Shown here piece after piece: positions 25,162 through 34,962 of a stretch of DNA of 64,000 bases (positions are counted from its first letter, which is position 1; the number at the start of each line of letters is the position of its first letter). Source of the stretch: Sneathiella chungangensis (lineage in GTDB: Bacteria; Pseudomonadota; Alphaproteobacteria; Sneathiellales; Sneathiellaceae); assembly GCF_009882935.1 (NCBI RefSeq), contig NZ_WTVA01000003.1, positions 222,715-286,714 on the forward strand, given 5' to 3'. The notes beneath the pieces are model-generated. The model did no database searches, had not been told where the DNA came from, and worked only from the letters and a program-made list of their open reading frames with translations. The position numbers and the translations under genes were made by a program.

Positions 25162-26376
25162 TCAGGCGGCCTGACGCAATTCCAGGCGGAGCCAGACATC
25201 CTTGAGCGCGCTCGTCAACTCGGCCATCATCGCATCGTCATGGAACGGCGTCGGCGTGATGCGCAGGCGTTCCAGACCGCGCGGCACCGTCGGATAATTG
25301 ATCGGCTGGATATAGAGGCCGTAATCATCGAGCAGCATATCGCTCGCCTGCTTGCACAGCTCCGCATCATAGACCATCAGCGGCACGATATGGGTGACCG
25401 AGGGGAGGACGGGTAGACCCGCCTCCGCGAGCAGCCGTTTCAACGTGGCGGCGCGTTCCTGATGGCAATCCCGCTCAACCTGGCTGTTCTTGAGATGGCG
25501 GACGCTGGCAAGCGCGCCGGCGCTCATCACCGGGGAGAGGGTGGTGGTAAAGATAAAGCCCGAGGCGTAGGAGCGGATGGCATCGACAATGCACTGCTTC
25601 GCCGTGATAAAGCCGCCGACCACGCCGAACGCCTTGCCAAGCGTGCCCTCGATGATGTCGATCCGGTGCATCAGCCCCTCGCGCTCCGCCACGCCGCCGC
25701 CGCGCGGGCCGTAGAGGCCGACCGCATGCACTTCGTCAAGATAGGTCATGGCGTTGTATTTATCGGCGAGATCGCAGAATTCCTTGATCGGCGAGATATC
25801 GCCATCCATGGAATAGACCGATTCAAAGGCGATCACCTTCGGCCGGTCGGGGGCGATGGTTTTCAGCTTGTCCTCGAGGTCGCGCGCGTCGTTATGGCGG
25901 AAAATCCGCTTCTCGCAGCCCGAATGGCGGACACCGTCGATCATCGAGGCATGGTTGAGCTCATCGGAGAGGATCACGCAGCCGGGCAGCAGCTTGCCGA
26001 GGGTGGAAAGGGTCGCGTCGTTGGACACAAAGCCCGAGGTGAAGACGAGCGCCGCCTCCGTCTGGTGAAGGTCGGCCAGCTCGCGCTCAAGTTCGCAGAT
26101 CATCCGCGTGTTGCCGGAGATATTGCGCGTTCCGCCCGCGCCCGCGCCGTAGGTATCGGTGGCCTCCTTGATGGCCTGCAGCACATCCGGATGCTGGCCC
26201 ATGCCGAGATAGTCGTTGGAGCACCAGATGGTGATATCCTGCGTGCTGCCGTCTTCGAGATGGCGGGTGGCTTTGGGGAAGTTACCGGCGTGGCGGCCAA
26301 GTTCGGTGAAGACGCGATACCGCTTCTCCTGTTTCAGAGCGGCGATCGCCTGCTCGAACATGCTTTCGTAATCCAT
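25162..26376 (-). CDS. hemA: 5-aminolevulinate synthase
   Basis: A 404-residue PLP enzyme that condenses glycine and succinyl-CoA to 5-aminolevulinate, the first step of the alphaproteobacterial C4 haem pathway. Signatures are the [11 protein letters not shown]-terminus, [17 protein letters not shown] and the PLP lysine in G-T-L-G-K-A-F-G (K248). Length matches family norms. I found no clear FNR or Irr box in the 154-bp upstream gap. Confidence 0.96.
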   Translation of the reverse strand: MDYESMFEQAIAALKQEKRYRVFTELGRHAGNFPKATRHLEDGSTQDITIWCSNDYLGMGQHPDVLQAIKEATDTYGAGAGGTRNISGNTRMICELERELADLHQTEAALVFTSGFVSNDATLSTLGKLLPGCVILSDELNHASMIDGVRHSGCEKRIFRHNDARDLEDKLKTIAPDRPKVIAFESVYSMDGDISPIKEFCDLADKYNAMTYLDEVHAVGLYGPRGGGVAEREGLMHRIDIIEGTLGKAFGVVGGFITAKQCIVDAIRSYASGFIFTTTLSPVMSAGALASVRHLKNSQVERDCHQERAATLKRLLAEAGLPVLPSVTHIVPLMVYDAELCKQASDMLLDDYGLYIQPINYPTVPRGLERLRITPTPFHDDAMMAELTSALKDVWLRLELRQAA

Positions 26377-26530
26377 GGGCCGCGTTCAACCTCAATTCGT
26401 GTCACTCGACTGATGAAACCCTAATACCGCTTCGACGGCGCGCCTGACAAGGGACAAATGGTCGCAATGTGACGGCGCTCTCGTTGATGTGAACGGCGGT
26501 TCGCACCGGCCGCGTTACCCTCGCGCGCGC

Positions 26531-27415
26531 TCAATGCGCCATAAAGACCGGGATCGGGCAGTTGTTCAGCACTTCCTCCGTCACCGCGCCGAAAAACAGG
26601 CGGCGCAACCGGCTCCGCGTATAGGCGCCCATCACCAGCAGGTCCGACTCGCTTTTCGCCGCCGCCGCCAGGATCGATTCGGCCGTTGATTTACCGCTCG
26701 ATCCGGTAATCTCGCAGCGGTCCGCATGCACCCCGTACATGGTCAGATAGCGCTGTACCGCAAGCGGGTGAATATCCTCATCGAGGTCATCGACCGCGGA
26801 GATCAGCATGACCTTTTCGGCCGTCTGCAGGAAGGGCAGCGAATAGGAGAGGGCGCGCGCCGATTCCACGGAGCCGTTCCAGGCGAAGGCCACCCGCTTG
26901 CCGACATCCTTGGCGAGCGGCTTGTCGAGCAGCAGCACCGGCCGCCCCGTCTCGCGGAGTGCGGTATTGATCAGCAGCGAGTTGTTGATCTGCTCCTCGC
27001 CGTCCTGCTTGCAGATGATAATCAGGTCGAACAAGCGCCCGTAACTATGCAAGGTATCTTCGCTATTTCCTTGCTTCTCAACGAAGCGCGTGGACGGTCC
27101 TTTATCGTCCTTGCGATCGGTGATATCGGTGATCACCGGCACCCCCATGCGCCCCGACATTTCCTTGAACAGGGTGCGGGCGCGGGTGCGGCGTTCCTCG
27201 CCGTCCTTTTCCGCCATCTCGATGACGCTCTCGATCATCGTTGACGTCATGCCCTCGCCGACGAAGGCGGCGGCCGAGCGCGGGTCGATCTTGATATGCA
27301 GCGCATTCACATGGGCGCCGAAGCGGGTCGCCAGATTAAACGCGCTTTCCAGCGCCGCGGCATCGCTGTCATTGGCCGCGCCGGAAAGGGGAACAAGAAT
27401 GTTTTTAAAATGCAT
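26531..27415 (-). CDS. Universal stress protein, tandem-domain
   Basis: A 294-residue protein with two UspA folds (about 1-150 and 155-294). The second domain ends with the nucleotide-binding pattern D-L-L-V-M-G-A-Y-T-R-S-R-L-R-R-L-F-F-G-A-V-T; the G-x2-G-x9-G type loop is only partly recognisable. Tandem Usp proteins in alphaproteobacteria are often induced by oxygen limitation or stress. I found no FNR box in the 79-bp gap upstream. Confidence 0.9.
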   Translation of the reverse strand: MHFKNILVPLSGAANDSDAAALESAFNLATRFGAHVNALHIKIDPRSAAAFVGEGMTSTMIESVIEMAEKDGEERRTRARTLFKEMSGRMGVPVITDITDRKDDKGPSTRFVEKQGNSEDTLHSYGRLFDLIIICKQDGEEQINNSLLINTALRETGRPVLLLDKPLAKDVGKRVAFAWNGSVESARALSYSLPFLQTAEKVMLISAVDDLDEDIHPLAVQRYLTMYGVHADRCEITGSSGKSTAESILAAAAKSESDLLVMGAYTRSRLRRLFFGAVTEEVLNNCPIPVFMAH

Positions 27416-27494
27416 GGAATACCTCTGCCTGCGAATTTTCTTTTAAATGTAACATTAACGCACTGGCATATAAAGGTTTATGTCCAATGCCGCG

Positions 27495-28436
27495 TCAGTC
27501 GTCGCCCGACCGGTTCTCCGCCTCGTTCTCCACGAAGATCGGGTCCTGATGGATGATCGGCTCGGCTTCCGGATATTCGGCCATCAGCCGCGCCTCGACG
27601 GCGTCCGAGATGGTATGGGCATCGCGCAGGGAAATGCGTCCGTCCATGTCGATATGCATCTGCATGAAGACCTGCTGGCCGGAGCGGCGCGTGCGCAAAT
27701 CATGGATGCCGAGGACGCCCGGCTGCTTGAGGACGATCGCCTTGATCGTCTCGCGGTCCTCGTCGCCCAGCTCCTCGTCCATCAGGTCGGCGAAGGAGGC
27801 GCGCATGATCTGCCAGGCGCTGTAGATCAGGACGAGGGCGATCAGGATGCCGAAAACCCCGTCGGCGTAATGCCACTGGAAATAGCTGCTGAGGATCAGC
27901 GCGGCGATGACGCCGCCATTGATCAGCACATCGCCGACATAATGCAGGGAATCGGCGGAAATGGCGACGGAGCGGGTCCGCCGGATGACGAAGCGCTGAT
28001 AGACGACGAGGCCGATGGTGAGGCCGATGGACACCACCATGACGATGATGCCGATGCTTTCCGCTGCCAGCGGCTTGGGATTGAGCAATCGCTCGCCCGC
28101 CTGGAACAGCAGGAAGACCGAGGATCCGGTAATAATCGCCGACTGGAACAGCCCGGCCAGCGCCTCCGCCTTGCCATGGCCGAAGCGGTGATCGCGGTCG
28201 GCGGGCACCAGGGAATGACGCACGGCGACAAGATTGATGAAGGAGGCAACGAGATCAAGCAGGGAATCGACGAGGGTCGAGAGCATCGCCACCGAATTGG
28301 TGGCGAAATAGGCGAACAGCTTGATGGCGATCAGGATCAACGCAACGCCGACCGCCGCATAGGTGGCCGAGCGCATCAGGCGGGCATTGCCGTCATTGCC
28401 ATTTTGCTGAAATACTTTATCCGGGTCGGCTGTCAC
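27495..28436 (-). CDS. Cation diffusion facilitator (FieF-like)
   Basis: A 313-residue inner-membrane proton/metal antiporter. Membrane helix 2 carries D-S-L-L-D (DxxxD-type metal ligands), followed by D-H-R-F-G-H-G-K-A-E-A-L, and helix 5 has H-Y-V-G-D. The C-terminal cytoplasmic domain (about 215-300) has Q-V-F-M-Q-M-H-I-D-M-D and A-H-T-I-S-D-A-V-E. The D-D/H-D tetrad fits FieF-like Fe/Zn efflux pumps. Metal preference is inferred only. Confidence 0.92.
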   Translation of the reverse strand: MTADPDKVFQQNGNDGNARLMRSATYAAVGVALILIAIKLFAYFATNSVAMLSTLVDSLLDLVASFINLVAVRHSLVPADRDHRFGHGKAEALAGLFQSAIITGSSVFLLFQAGERLLNPKPLAAESIGIIVMVVSIGLTIGLVVYQRFVIRRTRSVAISADSLHYVGDVLINGGVIAALILSSYFQWHYADGVFGILIALVLIYSAWQIMRASFADLMDEELGDEDRETIKAIVLKQPGVLGIHDLRTRRSGQQVFMQMHIDMDGRISLRDAHTISDAVEARLMAEYPEAEPIIHQDPIFVENEAENRSGDD

Positions 28437-28493
28437 GAAACATCACCTGCTTTTCGGCTCCGGCGGCGCGGCGCGCGCGGCTCTTTCGCCATC

Positions 28494-29084
28494 TTAGGGG
28501 AAAAGAATGCTCTCTGTCCAACCGCTGTCGGTTTTCTCATAATGCCGCCGCTCATGCAGGCGGAAGGGCCGGTCGCGCCAGAATTCCATCCGCTCGGGCA
28601 GGATGCGAAAGCCGGACCAGTAGTCGGGCCGGGGAATATCACCGAGGGCATATTTCGCGGCATATTTCGCAACCTCCGCCTCCAGCTTGAATCGCCCTTC
28701 CATCGGGCGCGACTGCTGGCTCGCCCAGGCGCCGATGCGGCTGTCGCGCGGGCGGCTGTTGAAATAGGCGTCGGCCTCGGCATCGGTGACTTTCTCGACG
28801 GTGCCCTGGACGCGGATCTGCCGGCGTAGGCTTTTCCAGTGAAAACAGAGCGCCGCCTTCGGATTTTCAAGGAGTTCCTGCCCTTTCTGGCTGCCGAAAT
28901 TCGTGTAAAAGACGAAGCCCCGCTCATCGGCGGCCTTCAGCAGCACCATGCGCACCGAGGGCTGGCCATCCTTGTCGGCCGTCGCCAATGCCATGGCCGT
29001 CGGATCGTTGGGCTCGCTTTTTTCCGCTTCCGCCATCCAAGCGCGGAATTCGGCCAGAAGGTCGGTGAAGTTTTTCACAGTCAT
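28494..29084 (-). CDS. pdxH: Pyridoxamine 5'-phosphate oxidase
   Basis: A 196-residue FMN enzyme oxidising PNP/PMP to pyridoxal phosphate. Conserved parts are [26 protein letters not shown] and the C-terminal W[10 protein letters not shown]. The usual R-L-F-P terminus is S-I-L-F-P here. The start lacks a strong Shine-Dalgarno sequence. It may be co-transcribed with the cation exporter 57 bp downstream. Confidence 0.94.
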   Translation of the reverse strand: MTVKNFTDLLAEFRAWMAEAEKSEPNDPTAMALATADKDGQPSVRMVLLKAADERGFVFYTNFGSQKGQELLENPKAALCFHWKSLRRQIRVQGTVEKVTDAEADAYFNSRPRDSRIGAWASQQSRPMEGRFKLEAEVAKYAAKYALGDIPRPDYWSGFRILPERMEFWRDRPFRLHERRHYEKTDSGWTESILFP

Positions 29085-29308
29085 TTTCGGTTACTCGTCA
29101 TATGTCACTGCTTTGCCGCAATTGGTTGCCAAACTTAATCCGCCGCGACGGAATTGTCGACCGGTCCCGTATAAACTAAGATAGGTATCTGAAATTATTT
29201 GTGATGTGCCTGTCGCTATTAATCTGCGAACGGACCCTATATAGTATGAGAAGATAAGGTCCCGGCAGGTTGTCAGGGGTAGAAATTGCGATGACAAGGA
29301 TTGAGAAC

Positions 29309-29788
29309 ATGCAGAAATCGAGAATGATGATGGTGGTGACGATGGCGGGCGCGCTGGCGCTTGCGGGCTGCGCGGATGCGCAGAACAACCCGAAAACAAC
29401 CGGAGGCGCCATTATCGGCGGTATCGGCGGCGCACTGCTGGGCTCGATGTTCGGCAAGGGCACGGGACGGCTTGTCGCCGTTGGCGTGGGGACGCTCGCC
29501 GGTGCGATGGTCGGCAGCGAGGTCGGCAAGACGCTGGATGCGGCGGACCGGGCGCAGATCGACCGCGCCGAAAAGCAGGCGACGACCGCGCCGATCGGCC
29601 AGACGATCGCCTGGAATAACCCGCAGAGCGGCAATTCCGGCACGATCACCCCGGTACGCGACGGCAACCATACGGATGGCCGCTATTGCCGGGAATTCCA
29701 GCAGACCATCGAAATCGGCGGCAAGCTTGAAAAAGGCTATGGCACCGCCTGCCGTCAGGCCGACGGCTCCTGGCAGATCATGAATTAA
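29309..29788 (+). CDS. Glycine-zipper outer-membrane lipoprotein (17-kDa antigen-like)
   Basis: A 159-residue lipoprotein precursor. The signal peptide ends with the lipobox L-A-L-A-G-C. It is followed by a glycine-zipper region (G-G-A-I-I-G-G-I-G-G-A-L-L-G and a second G-T-L-A-G-A-M-V-G-S) and a C-terminal part with Y-C-R-E-F and Y-G-T-A-C, the two-Cys 17-kDa surface-antigen module. It probably resides in the outer membrane. AAGGA at 29296-29300 supports ATG 29309; ATG 29291 is an alternative. Confidence 0.88.
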   Translation: MQKSRMMMVVTMAGALALAGCADAQNNPKTTGGAIIGGIGGALLGSMFGKGTGRLVAVGVGTLAGAMVGSEVGKTLDAADRAQIDRAEKQATTAPIGQTIAWNNPQSGNSGTITPVRDGNHTDGRYCREFQQTIEIGGKLEKGYGTACRQADGSWQIMN

Positions 29789-29848
29789 GGGGTGGAAATC
29801 GGCCTGTCTGTTCAAGCGATGGACGCCAAGGGCCGGACAACAGCGTCA

Positions 29849-31345
29849 ATGAAACGAAATAAGATACTCACAGCGGCCCTGGCGGCAGCGTTGCTGGCCT
29901 CGGCCGCGATGATTAATCCCGCTTGGGCCGGTTTCAACGACGGGGTCGCCGCCTATGAGGCCGGCGACTACAAGACCGCCTTCAATGAATGGCTGCCGCT
30001 CGCTCAGGCCAATGATCCGGCGGCGATGCGCAATATCGGCCATATGTACCGCCGCGGCCTCGGCGTCGAGCAGGACTACAACAAGGCGATGACCTGGTAC
30101 AAGCGCGCGGCGACCCTCGGTTTCGACCGGGCGCAGGCCAATGTCGCGGGCATGTATCTGGCGGGCGAGGGGGTCGATCAGGACTATGCCCAGGCCGCCA
30201 GCTGGTTCGCCCGCGCCGCCCAGCAGGGGCATGTCGTCTCCCAGTATAATCTCGCGCTGCTGCTCGAAAACGGGCTTGGCGTGAAAAAGGACGAGGAGCG
30301 GGCGCTCGGCTGGTTCGTGATCGCCGCGAAATCTGGACATCCGGCGGCGCAGAAGAAGGCGATGGAGCTCGCGGCGGCGCTCAAGAACAAAAAGGGCGAT
30401 GACGTAAAGGATGTCGCGGAGGATGCCGCGCCCGGCACCGGCGGCCCGCTGATCGCTGCGGCGGTGGACGAGGAGAGCGAGACGACCGCTGGCAAGACGC
30501 CGGAGACGGCGAGTGACCCCGCGACCGCGGAGACGGCGGCAAAAGCAGAGGCGCCAGCCGCAGAGAAAGCGCCTGACGCCGAGGAGGCGAAAACGGTTGA
30601 GACCGTCGCCGCTGAGCCGAGCCAGGGCGTTCAGAAAAAAGGATTTTACGAGGCGCTCCGTTCCCTGATCATGTCGCCGGACGCCAAGGATACGGCCGCC
30701 GCCTCTACCGCGCCGGCGACAGAAACACCGCCGGCGGATACCGCTGCGGCGGCGACGGCGGCACCGGCGAAAGACAGCGGGAAAGATACCGCGAAAGAGA
30801 TGGCGGCTGCCGCGAAAAAACCGGCGGACACGGTCGCGGTCGCGAAAGCCGAGCCGGTCATTGCCCCGGCGGATGGGGGCAAGTCTGAGGCCGCGAGCGC
30901 CCCGGTAATCGTTCCCAAGCCGCAAGCGGCGGCCAAACCGGAGGTCGTCGCCGTGCCCGTGAAAAAGGTGGCAAGCGCGCCGGTCCCGCCGCCCGAGCCG
31001 AAGACCGAGACGGCCTCTCTCTCAGGGGCGACCGGCCTGCCGCCGGGAACCGGCCTCTCGACGGCGGAGAAGCTGGAAATGGCGGATCTTGCCTATACGC
31101 TCAAGCAGTATCAGCAATCGCTCAGCATCTGGGCGCAGCTGGCCGAAGCGGGCAATGCGGAGGCGCAATACCGCCTTGGCGGGCTGTTTAACGCGGGCGT
31201 TGCGGTTCCCGTCGACCGGGTGCGGGCCTATTACTGGTGGGACAAGGCGAAGGCCAACGGCTCCGCCGAGGCCGCGGCCGCCCTTGCCGATCTCCAGCAA
31301 ACCCTGACTTATCTTGAAAAAAGACAGATTGAACGCGTGAATTAG
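29849..31345 (+). CDS. Secreted Sel1-repeat protein with long Ala/Pro/Glu/Lys linker
   Basis: A 498-residue protein with a Sec signal peptide (about 1-27, ending P-A-W-A). Four Sel1-like helical repeats (about 28-180) include R-R-G-L-G-V-E-Q-D-Y and G-E-G-V-D-Q-D-Y-A-Q-A. A roughly 220-residue low-complexity A/P/E/K/T linker follows, then a C-terminal Sel1 pair (about 410-480) with A-Q-Y-R-L-G-G-L-F. Sel1 proteins are scaffolds; the linker may span the periplasm or bind peptidoglycan. The start has no good Shine-Dalgarno sequence. Confidence 0.85.
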   Translation: MKRNKILTAALAAALLASAAMINPAWAGFNDGVAAYEAGDYKTAFNEWLPLAQANDPAAMRNIGHMYRRGLGVEQDYNKAMTWYKRAATLGFDRAQANVAGMYLAGEGVDQDYAQAASWFARAAQQGHVVSQYNLALLLENGLGVKKDEERALGWFVIAAKSGHPAAQKKAMELAAALKNKKGDDVKDVAEDAAPGTGGPLIAAAVDEESETTAGKTPETASDPATAETAAKAEAPAAEKAPDAEEAKTVETVAAEPSQGVQKKGFYEALRSLIMSPDAKDTAAASTAPATETPPADTAAAATAAPAKDSGKDTAKEMAAAAKKPADTVAVAKAEPVIAPADGGKSEAASAPVIVPKPQAAAKPEVVAVPVKKVASAPVPPPEPKTETASLSGATGLPPGTGLSTAEKLEMADLAYTLKQYQQSLSIWAQLAEAGNAEAQYRLGGLFNAGVAVPVDRVRAYYWWDKAKANGSAEAAAALADLQQTLTYLEKRQIERVN

Positions 31346-31433
31346 TTAAATCCTAAGACAAAAGTTTTATATATTGGTTTCTGGGTATTTTTGGCATTTG
31401 GTGAGGGCGCGTTGGCGCCCGGCATGACAACGA

Positions 31434-32324
31434 ATGAAGAATTTATACGATATTCTTGGAATTTCGAAGGGCGCGAGCCAGCAGGAGATTAAATCCGCCT
31501 ATCGCAAGCTCGCGAAAAAGCATCATCCGGACGCCAATCCCGGCGATACGAAGGTGGAGGAGAAATTCAAGGAAATCTCCGCCGCCTATCATATCCTCGG
31601 TGATGAAAAACTGCGCGCGCGCTATGACCGGGGCGAGATTGACGAGCATGGCCAGGAGAAAATGGCCGGCTTTCGCGGCCAGCGCGCCTCGGCCTCCGCC
31701 GGGTTCGGCGGCGCGGAGGATATCTTTTCCGAGATTTTTGGCAATTTCCGGGGTGGCGGCTTTCGCGGCCGGGTTCCCGAAAAGGGACGCGACCGCAAAT
31801 TCGCGATCGAGATCGATTTCATGCAGGCCGCCCTTGGCGACAAGCGGCGACTGACCATGGGCGATGGCGGACGCACGCTCGACGTGGCGATCCCGGCGGG
31901 CGTCACCGACGGTCAGCAGATCCGCCTGCGCGGCCAGGGCGAGCCGGGCATCGCCGGCGGGCCGAACGGCGATATCCTGATCAATGTCACCGTCAAGCCG
32001 CACAGCTTCTTCCGCCGCGAGGGGCAGAATGTCCTGATCGAACTGCCGATCAGCCTGCCCGAGGCCGTACTCGGCGCGACGGTCAAGGTGCCGACGGTGG
32101 ACGGCACGGTGAATTTGAAGGTGCCGCAGGGTTCGAATACCGGCACGACGCTCCGCCTCAAGGGCAAGGGGATCGCCGGGTCCGGCAAGGGCGCGCGGGG
32201 CGACCAGCTGGTGAAGCTGAAGGTCGTGCTGCCGGACAAGCAAGACAAGGAACTGCAGGACTGGGTGGAGAAATGGGCGGAAAAACACGCCTATGATGCC
32301 CGCTCCAAGCTGAAGGCCGACTGA
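31434..32324 (+). CDS. DnaJ C-terminal-domain protein (CbpA-like, type II Hsp40)
   Basis: A 296-residue J-domain co-chaperone. The J domain (about 1-70) carries the H-P-D motif in K-K-H-H-P-D-A-N. A Gly/Phe-rich linker (about 75-115) and two beta-sandwich C-terminal domains follow, with A-I-P-A-G-V-T-D-G-Q-Q-I-R-L and L-R-L-K-G-K-G. There is no Cys-rich zinc domain, so it is type II (CbpA/DjlA-type), not DnaJ proper. It should stimulate DnaK. Confidence 0.92.
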   Translation: MKNLYDILGISKGASQQEIKSAYRKLAKKHHPDANPGDTKVEEKFKEISAAYHILGDEKLRARYDRGEIDEHGQEKMAGFRGQRASASAGFGGAEDIFSEIFGNFRGGGFRGRVPEKGRDRKFAIEIDFMQAALGDKRRLTMGDGGRTLDVAIPAGVTDGQQIRLRGQGEPGIAGGPNGDILINVTVKPHSFFRREGQNVLIELPISLPEAVLGATVKVPTVDGTVNLKVPQGSNTGTTLRLKGKGIAGSGKGARGDQLVKLKVVLPDKQDKELQDWVEKWAEKHAYDARSKLKAD

Positions 32325-32365
32325 TCCGCGACGCCCATCGGCGGGACCGGGCGCGAATAAGTCTT

Positions 32366-32394
32366 TTGACTGCCCCCTCCAAGCGCGATAAAAA
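32366..32394 (+). promoter_or_regulatory. Possible promoter of fabI
   Basis: TTGACT (32366-32371) and TAAAAA (32389-32394) are spaced by 17 bp, 43 bp before the fabI start. The match to sigma-70 hexamers is fair, not perfect. Confidence 0.4.
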
Positions 32395-32436
32395 GATAGA
32401 ACAATTGGTTTCGTAGATGGTAACGAGGGGATGCGG

Positions 32437-33246
32437 ATGACGCAGCACAAGGGTTTGATGGCTGGCAAAAAGGGCCTGATCATGGGGGTCGCCAATAATC
32501 ATTCGCTGGCGTGGGGAATTGCACAGGCGCTACATGAACATGGCGCGGAGATCGCATTTACCTACCAGGGCGAAGCGCTCGGAAAACGGGTTATACCACT
32601 GGCGGAAAGTCTCGGATCGGACACGGTTCTGGAATGCGATGTCACCAACGACGCGTCCATGGACGCGGTGTTCGCGGCGCTCAAGGAAAAATGGGGCAAG
32701 ATCGACTTTTTCGTCCATGCCATCGGCTTCTCCGACAAGACGCAATTGCGCGGCAATTTCTCCGACACCACCCGCGATAATTTCAACATGACGATGGAGA
32801 TTTCCTGCTTCTCCTTCATCACGCTGGCCAAGCGCGCGGCGGATCTGATGACCGATGGCGGCAGCATGGTCACGCTCACCTATTACGGGGCGGAGCGGGT
32901 GATTCCCCATTACAATGTCATGGGCGTCGCCAAGGCGGGGCTGGAGGCGGCGACCCGCTATCTCGCGGTGGAGATGGGCAAACGGAATATCCGCGTGAAC
33001 GCGCTGTCGGCCGGGCCGATCAAGACCCTGGCGGCGAGCGGGATCGGCGATTTCCGCTATATCCTGAAATGGAATGAATATCATTCACCCTTGAAGCGCA
33101 ACGTCACCATTGACGATGTCGGCGGATCGGCGCTCTATCTGCTCAGCGATCTCGGCGCCGGTGTGTCCGGGGAAACCCATCATGTGGATGCCGGGTATCA
33201 TGTTGTCGGCATGAAGGCGGAAGACGCGCCCGACATCACCAAGTAA
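32437..33246 (+). CDS. fabI: Enoyl-[acyl-carrier-protein] reductase, FabI
   Basis: A 269-residue SDR-type enoyl-ACP reductase of fatty-acid synthesis. It has the FabI-specific cofactor loop G-V-A-N-N-H-S-L-A-W-G-I-A, then H-A-I-G-F-S, and the active-site Tyr-x6-Lys in Y-N-V-M-G-V-A-K. The ending G-E-T-H-H-V-D-A-G-Y-H is diagnostic. GAGGGG at 32425-32430 directly abuts ATG 32431, so I chose ATG 32437, which gives normal spacing. Confidence 0.95.
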   Translation: MTQHKGLMAGKKGLIMGVANNHSLAWGIAQALHEHGAEIAFTYQGEALGKRVIPLAESLGSDTVLECDVTNDASMDAVFAALKEKWGKIDFFVHAIGFSDKTQLRGNFSDTTRDNFNMTMEISCFSFITLAKRAADLMTDGGSMVTLTYYGAERVIPHYNVMGVAKAGLEAATRYLAVEMGKRNIRVNALSAGPIKTLAASGIGDFRYILKWNEYHSPLKRNVTIDDVGGSALYLLSDLGAGVSGETHHVDAGYHVVGMKAEDAPDITK

Positions 33247-33269
33247 GCAAGCTTTAGGCGGAAGACCCT

Positions 33270-34343
33270 ATGTCCCACAATAGTTTCGGCCACCTGTTCC
33301 GGGTGACAACCTGGGGGGAAAGCCACGGCCCCGCGCTCGGCTGCGTGATCGACGGCTGCCCGCCGTTGATCGAGGTGAGCGAGGAGGAGCTTCAGCACTG
33401 GATGGACCGGCGCAAGCCCGGCCAGTCGCGCTTTACGACCCAGCGCAAAGAGCCCGACCAGGTCAAAATCCTCTCCGGCGTGTTCGAGGGGAAAACCACC
33501 GGCACGCCGATCAGCCTGATGATCGAGAATGTCGACCAGAGGTCCAAGGACTATGGTGACATCAAGGACAAGTTCCGTCCGGGCCATGCGGATTTCACCT
33601 ACCAGACGAAATACGGCATCCGCGATTATCGCGGCGGCGGCCGGTCGAGTGCGCGCGAAACGGCGGCGCGCGTCGCGGCGGGCGGGATTGCGCGCAAGGT
33701 GCTGGGCGAGGGGGTGTCCATCAAGGGCTATCTCATCCAGATCGGCGACAAGGCGATCGACCGTTCCCGCGCCGATTTTTCCGAAATTGACAACAACCCC
33801 TTCTGGTCGCCCGATCCCGGCATTGTCGAGGAATGGACGGTCTATCTCGATGCGATCCGCAAAGCCGGTTCCTCCGTCGGCGCGATTATCGAGGTCGTGG
33901 CCTCCGGCGTGCCCGCCGGGCTCGGCGCTCCGGTCTATGGCAAGCTCGATTCCGATCTCGCCATGGCGATGATGACGATCAATGCGGTGAAGGGAGTGGA
34001 AATCGGCGACGGCTTCTCCGCCGCCGCGCTCACCGGCGAGACGAACGCGGACGAGATGCGCGCCGGCAATCAGGGCTTTCCCCGGTTCCTGAGCAACCAT
34101 GCAGGCGGGATTCTGGGCGGTATTTCATCCGGGCAGGATATTATTGTTCGCTTCGCCGTAAAGCCCACATCCTCCATCCTGAAGCCGCGCGATACCATCG
34201 ATATCGCGGGGAACGAGACCGAAATCCAGACCAAGGGCCGCCATGACCCCTGCGTCGGCATTCGCGCCGTGCCCGTGGGGGAGGCGATGATGGCCTGCGT
34301 GCTCGCCGATCATCTTTTGCGTCACCGCGGCCAGAACGGCTAA
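33270..34343 (+). CDS. aroC: Chorismate synthase
   Basis: A 357-residue FMN-dependent enzyme converting EPSP to chorismate, the last shikimate-pathway step. All three signatures are present: [14 protein letters not shown] at the N-terminus, [15 protein letters not shown], and [21 protein letters not shown] precedes the ATG. It follows fabI by 23 bp. Confidence 0.97.
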   Translation: MSHNSFGHLFRVTTWGESHGPALGCVIDGCPPLIEVSEEELQHWMDRRKPGQSRFTTQRKEPDQVKILSGVFEGKTTGTPISLMIENVDQRSKDYGDIKDKFRPGHADFTYQTKYGIRDYRGGGRSSARETAARVAAGGIARKVLGEGVSIKGYLIQIGDKAIDRSRADFSEIDNNPFWSPDPGIVEEWTVYLDAIRKAGSSVGAIIEVVASGVPAGLGAPVYGKLDSDLAMAMMTINAVKGVEIGDGFSAAALTGETNADEMRAGNQGFPRFLSNHAGGILGGISSGQDIIVRFAVKPTSSILKPRDTIDIAGNETEIQTKGRHDPCVGIRAVPVGEAMMACVLADHLLRHRGQNG

Positions 34344-34377
34344 GATATAAAAACAAAAGCAACCAGAGGAGAGCGCC

Positions 34378-34962
34378 ATGTCCCACCAGCCCAAATATGT
34401 TCATGCCCTGAAGGGGGTTCCGGTTCCGGCCCGTGAGGAACTGGATGCGGGAACGCAGAAATATTTTGCGCTTTGCGATGAAAAACTCGGCATGGTGCCG
34501 AATGTGCTCGCCTCCTACAGCTTCGATGCGGTGAAGCTGCGCGCCTTTTCGGATATGTATGGCGATCTGATGCTGGGCAACTCCGGCCTCTCCAAGCTGG
34601 AGCGGGAAATGATCGCGGTCGTCGTCTCCTCCGTCAATCATTGCTACTATTGCCTGACCGCCCATGGCGCGGCGGTGCGGGAACTGTCGGGCGATCCGAT
34701 CCTCGGCGAGCTGATGGTGATGAACTACCGCGCGGCGGAGTTGCCCGCGAACCAGCGCGCCATGCTCGATTTCGCCTATAAGCTGACGAAAACGCCCAAC
34801 GAGATCGAGGAAAGCGACCGCCAGGCGCTCCGCGATGCGGGCTGGACCGACCGGGATATCTGGGACATCTCCGCGACGGCGGCCTTCTTCAACATGAGCA
34901 ACCGCATGTCCGCCGCCATCGACATGATGCCGAATGAGGAATATCACGCCCAGGCGCGTTAG
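34378..34962 (+). CDS. Peroxidase-related enzyme, carboxymuconolactone-decarboxylase (AhpD-like) family
   Basis: A 194-residue AhpD/CMD-fold protein. The redox motif C-Y-Y-C-L-T-A-H-G gives the C-x-x-C-x3-H typical of alkylhydroperoxidase-like members (about residues 83-91). The N-terminus (E-E-L-D-A-G-T-Q-K-Y-F) and C-terminus (N-R-M-S-A-A-I-D-M-M-P-N-E-E-Y) match the 'uncharacterised peroxidase-related' subgroup. GAGGAGAG precedes the ATG. Its stop overlaps the convergent LysR gene by 4 bp. Confidence 0.9.
   Translation: MSHQPKYVHALKGVPVPAREELDAGTQKYFALCDEKLGMVPNVLASYSFDAVKLRAFSDMYGDLMLGNSGLSKLEREMIAVVVSSVNHCYYCLTAHGAAVRELSGDPILGELMVMNYRAAELPANQRAMLDFAYKLTKTPNEIEESDRQALRDAGWTDRDIWDISATAAFFNMSNRMSAAIDMMPNEEYHAQAR

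Noticed and set aside
26377-26530. Possible FNR or Irr-type site before hemA
   Set aside because: TTGATGTGAACGG near 26484 lacks the second half of an FNR box, and no Irr-type repeat was found; I do not claim regulation.
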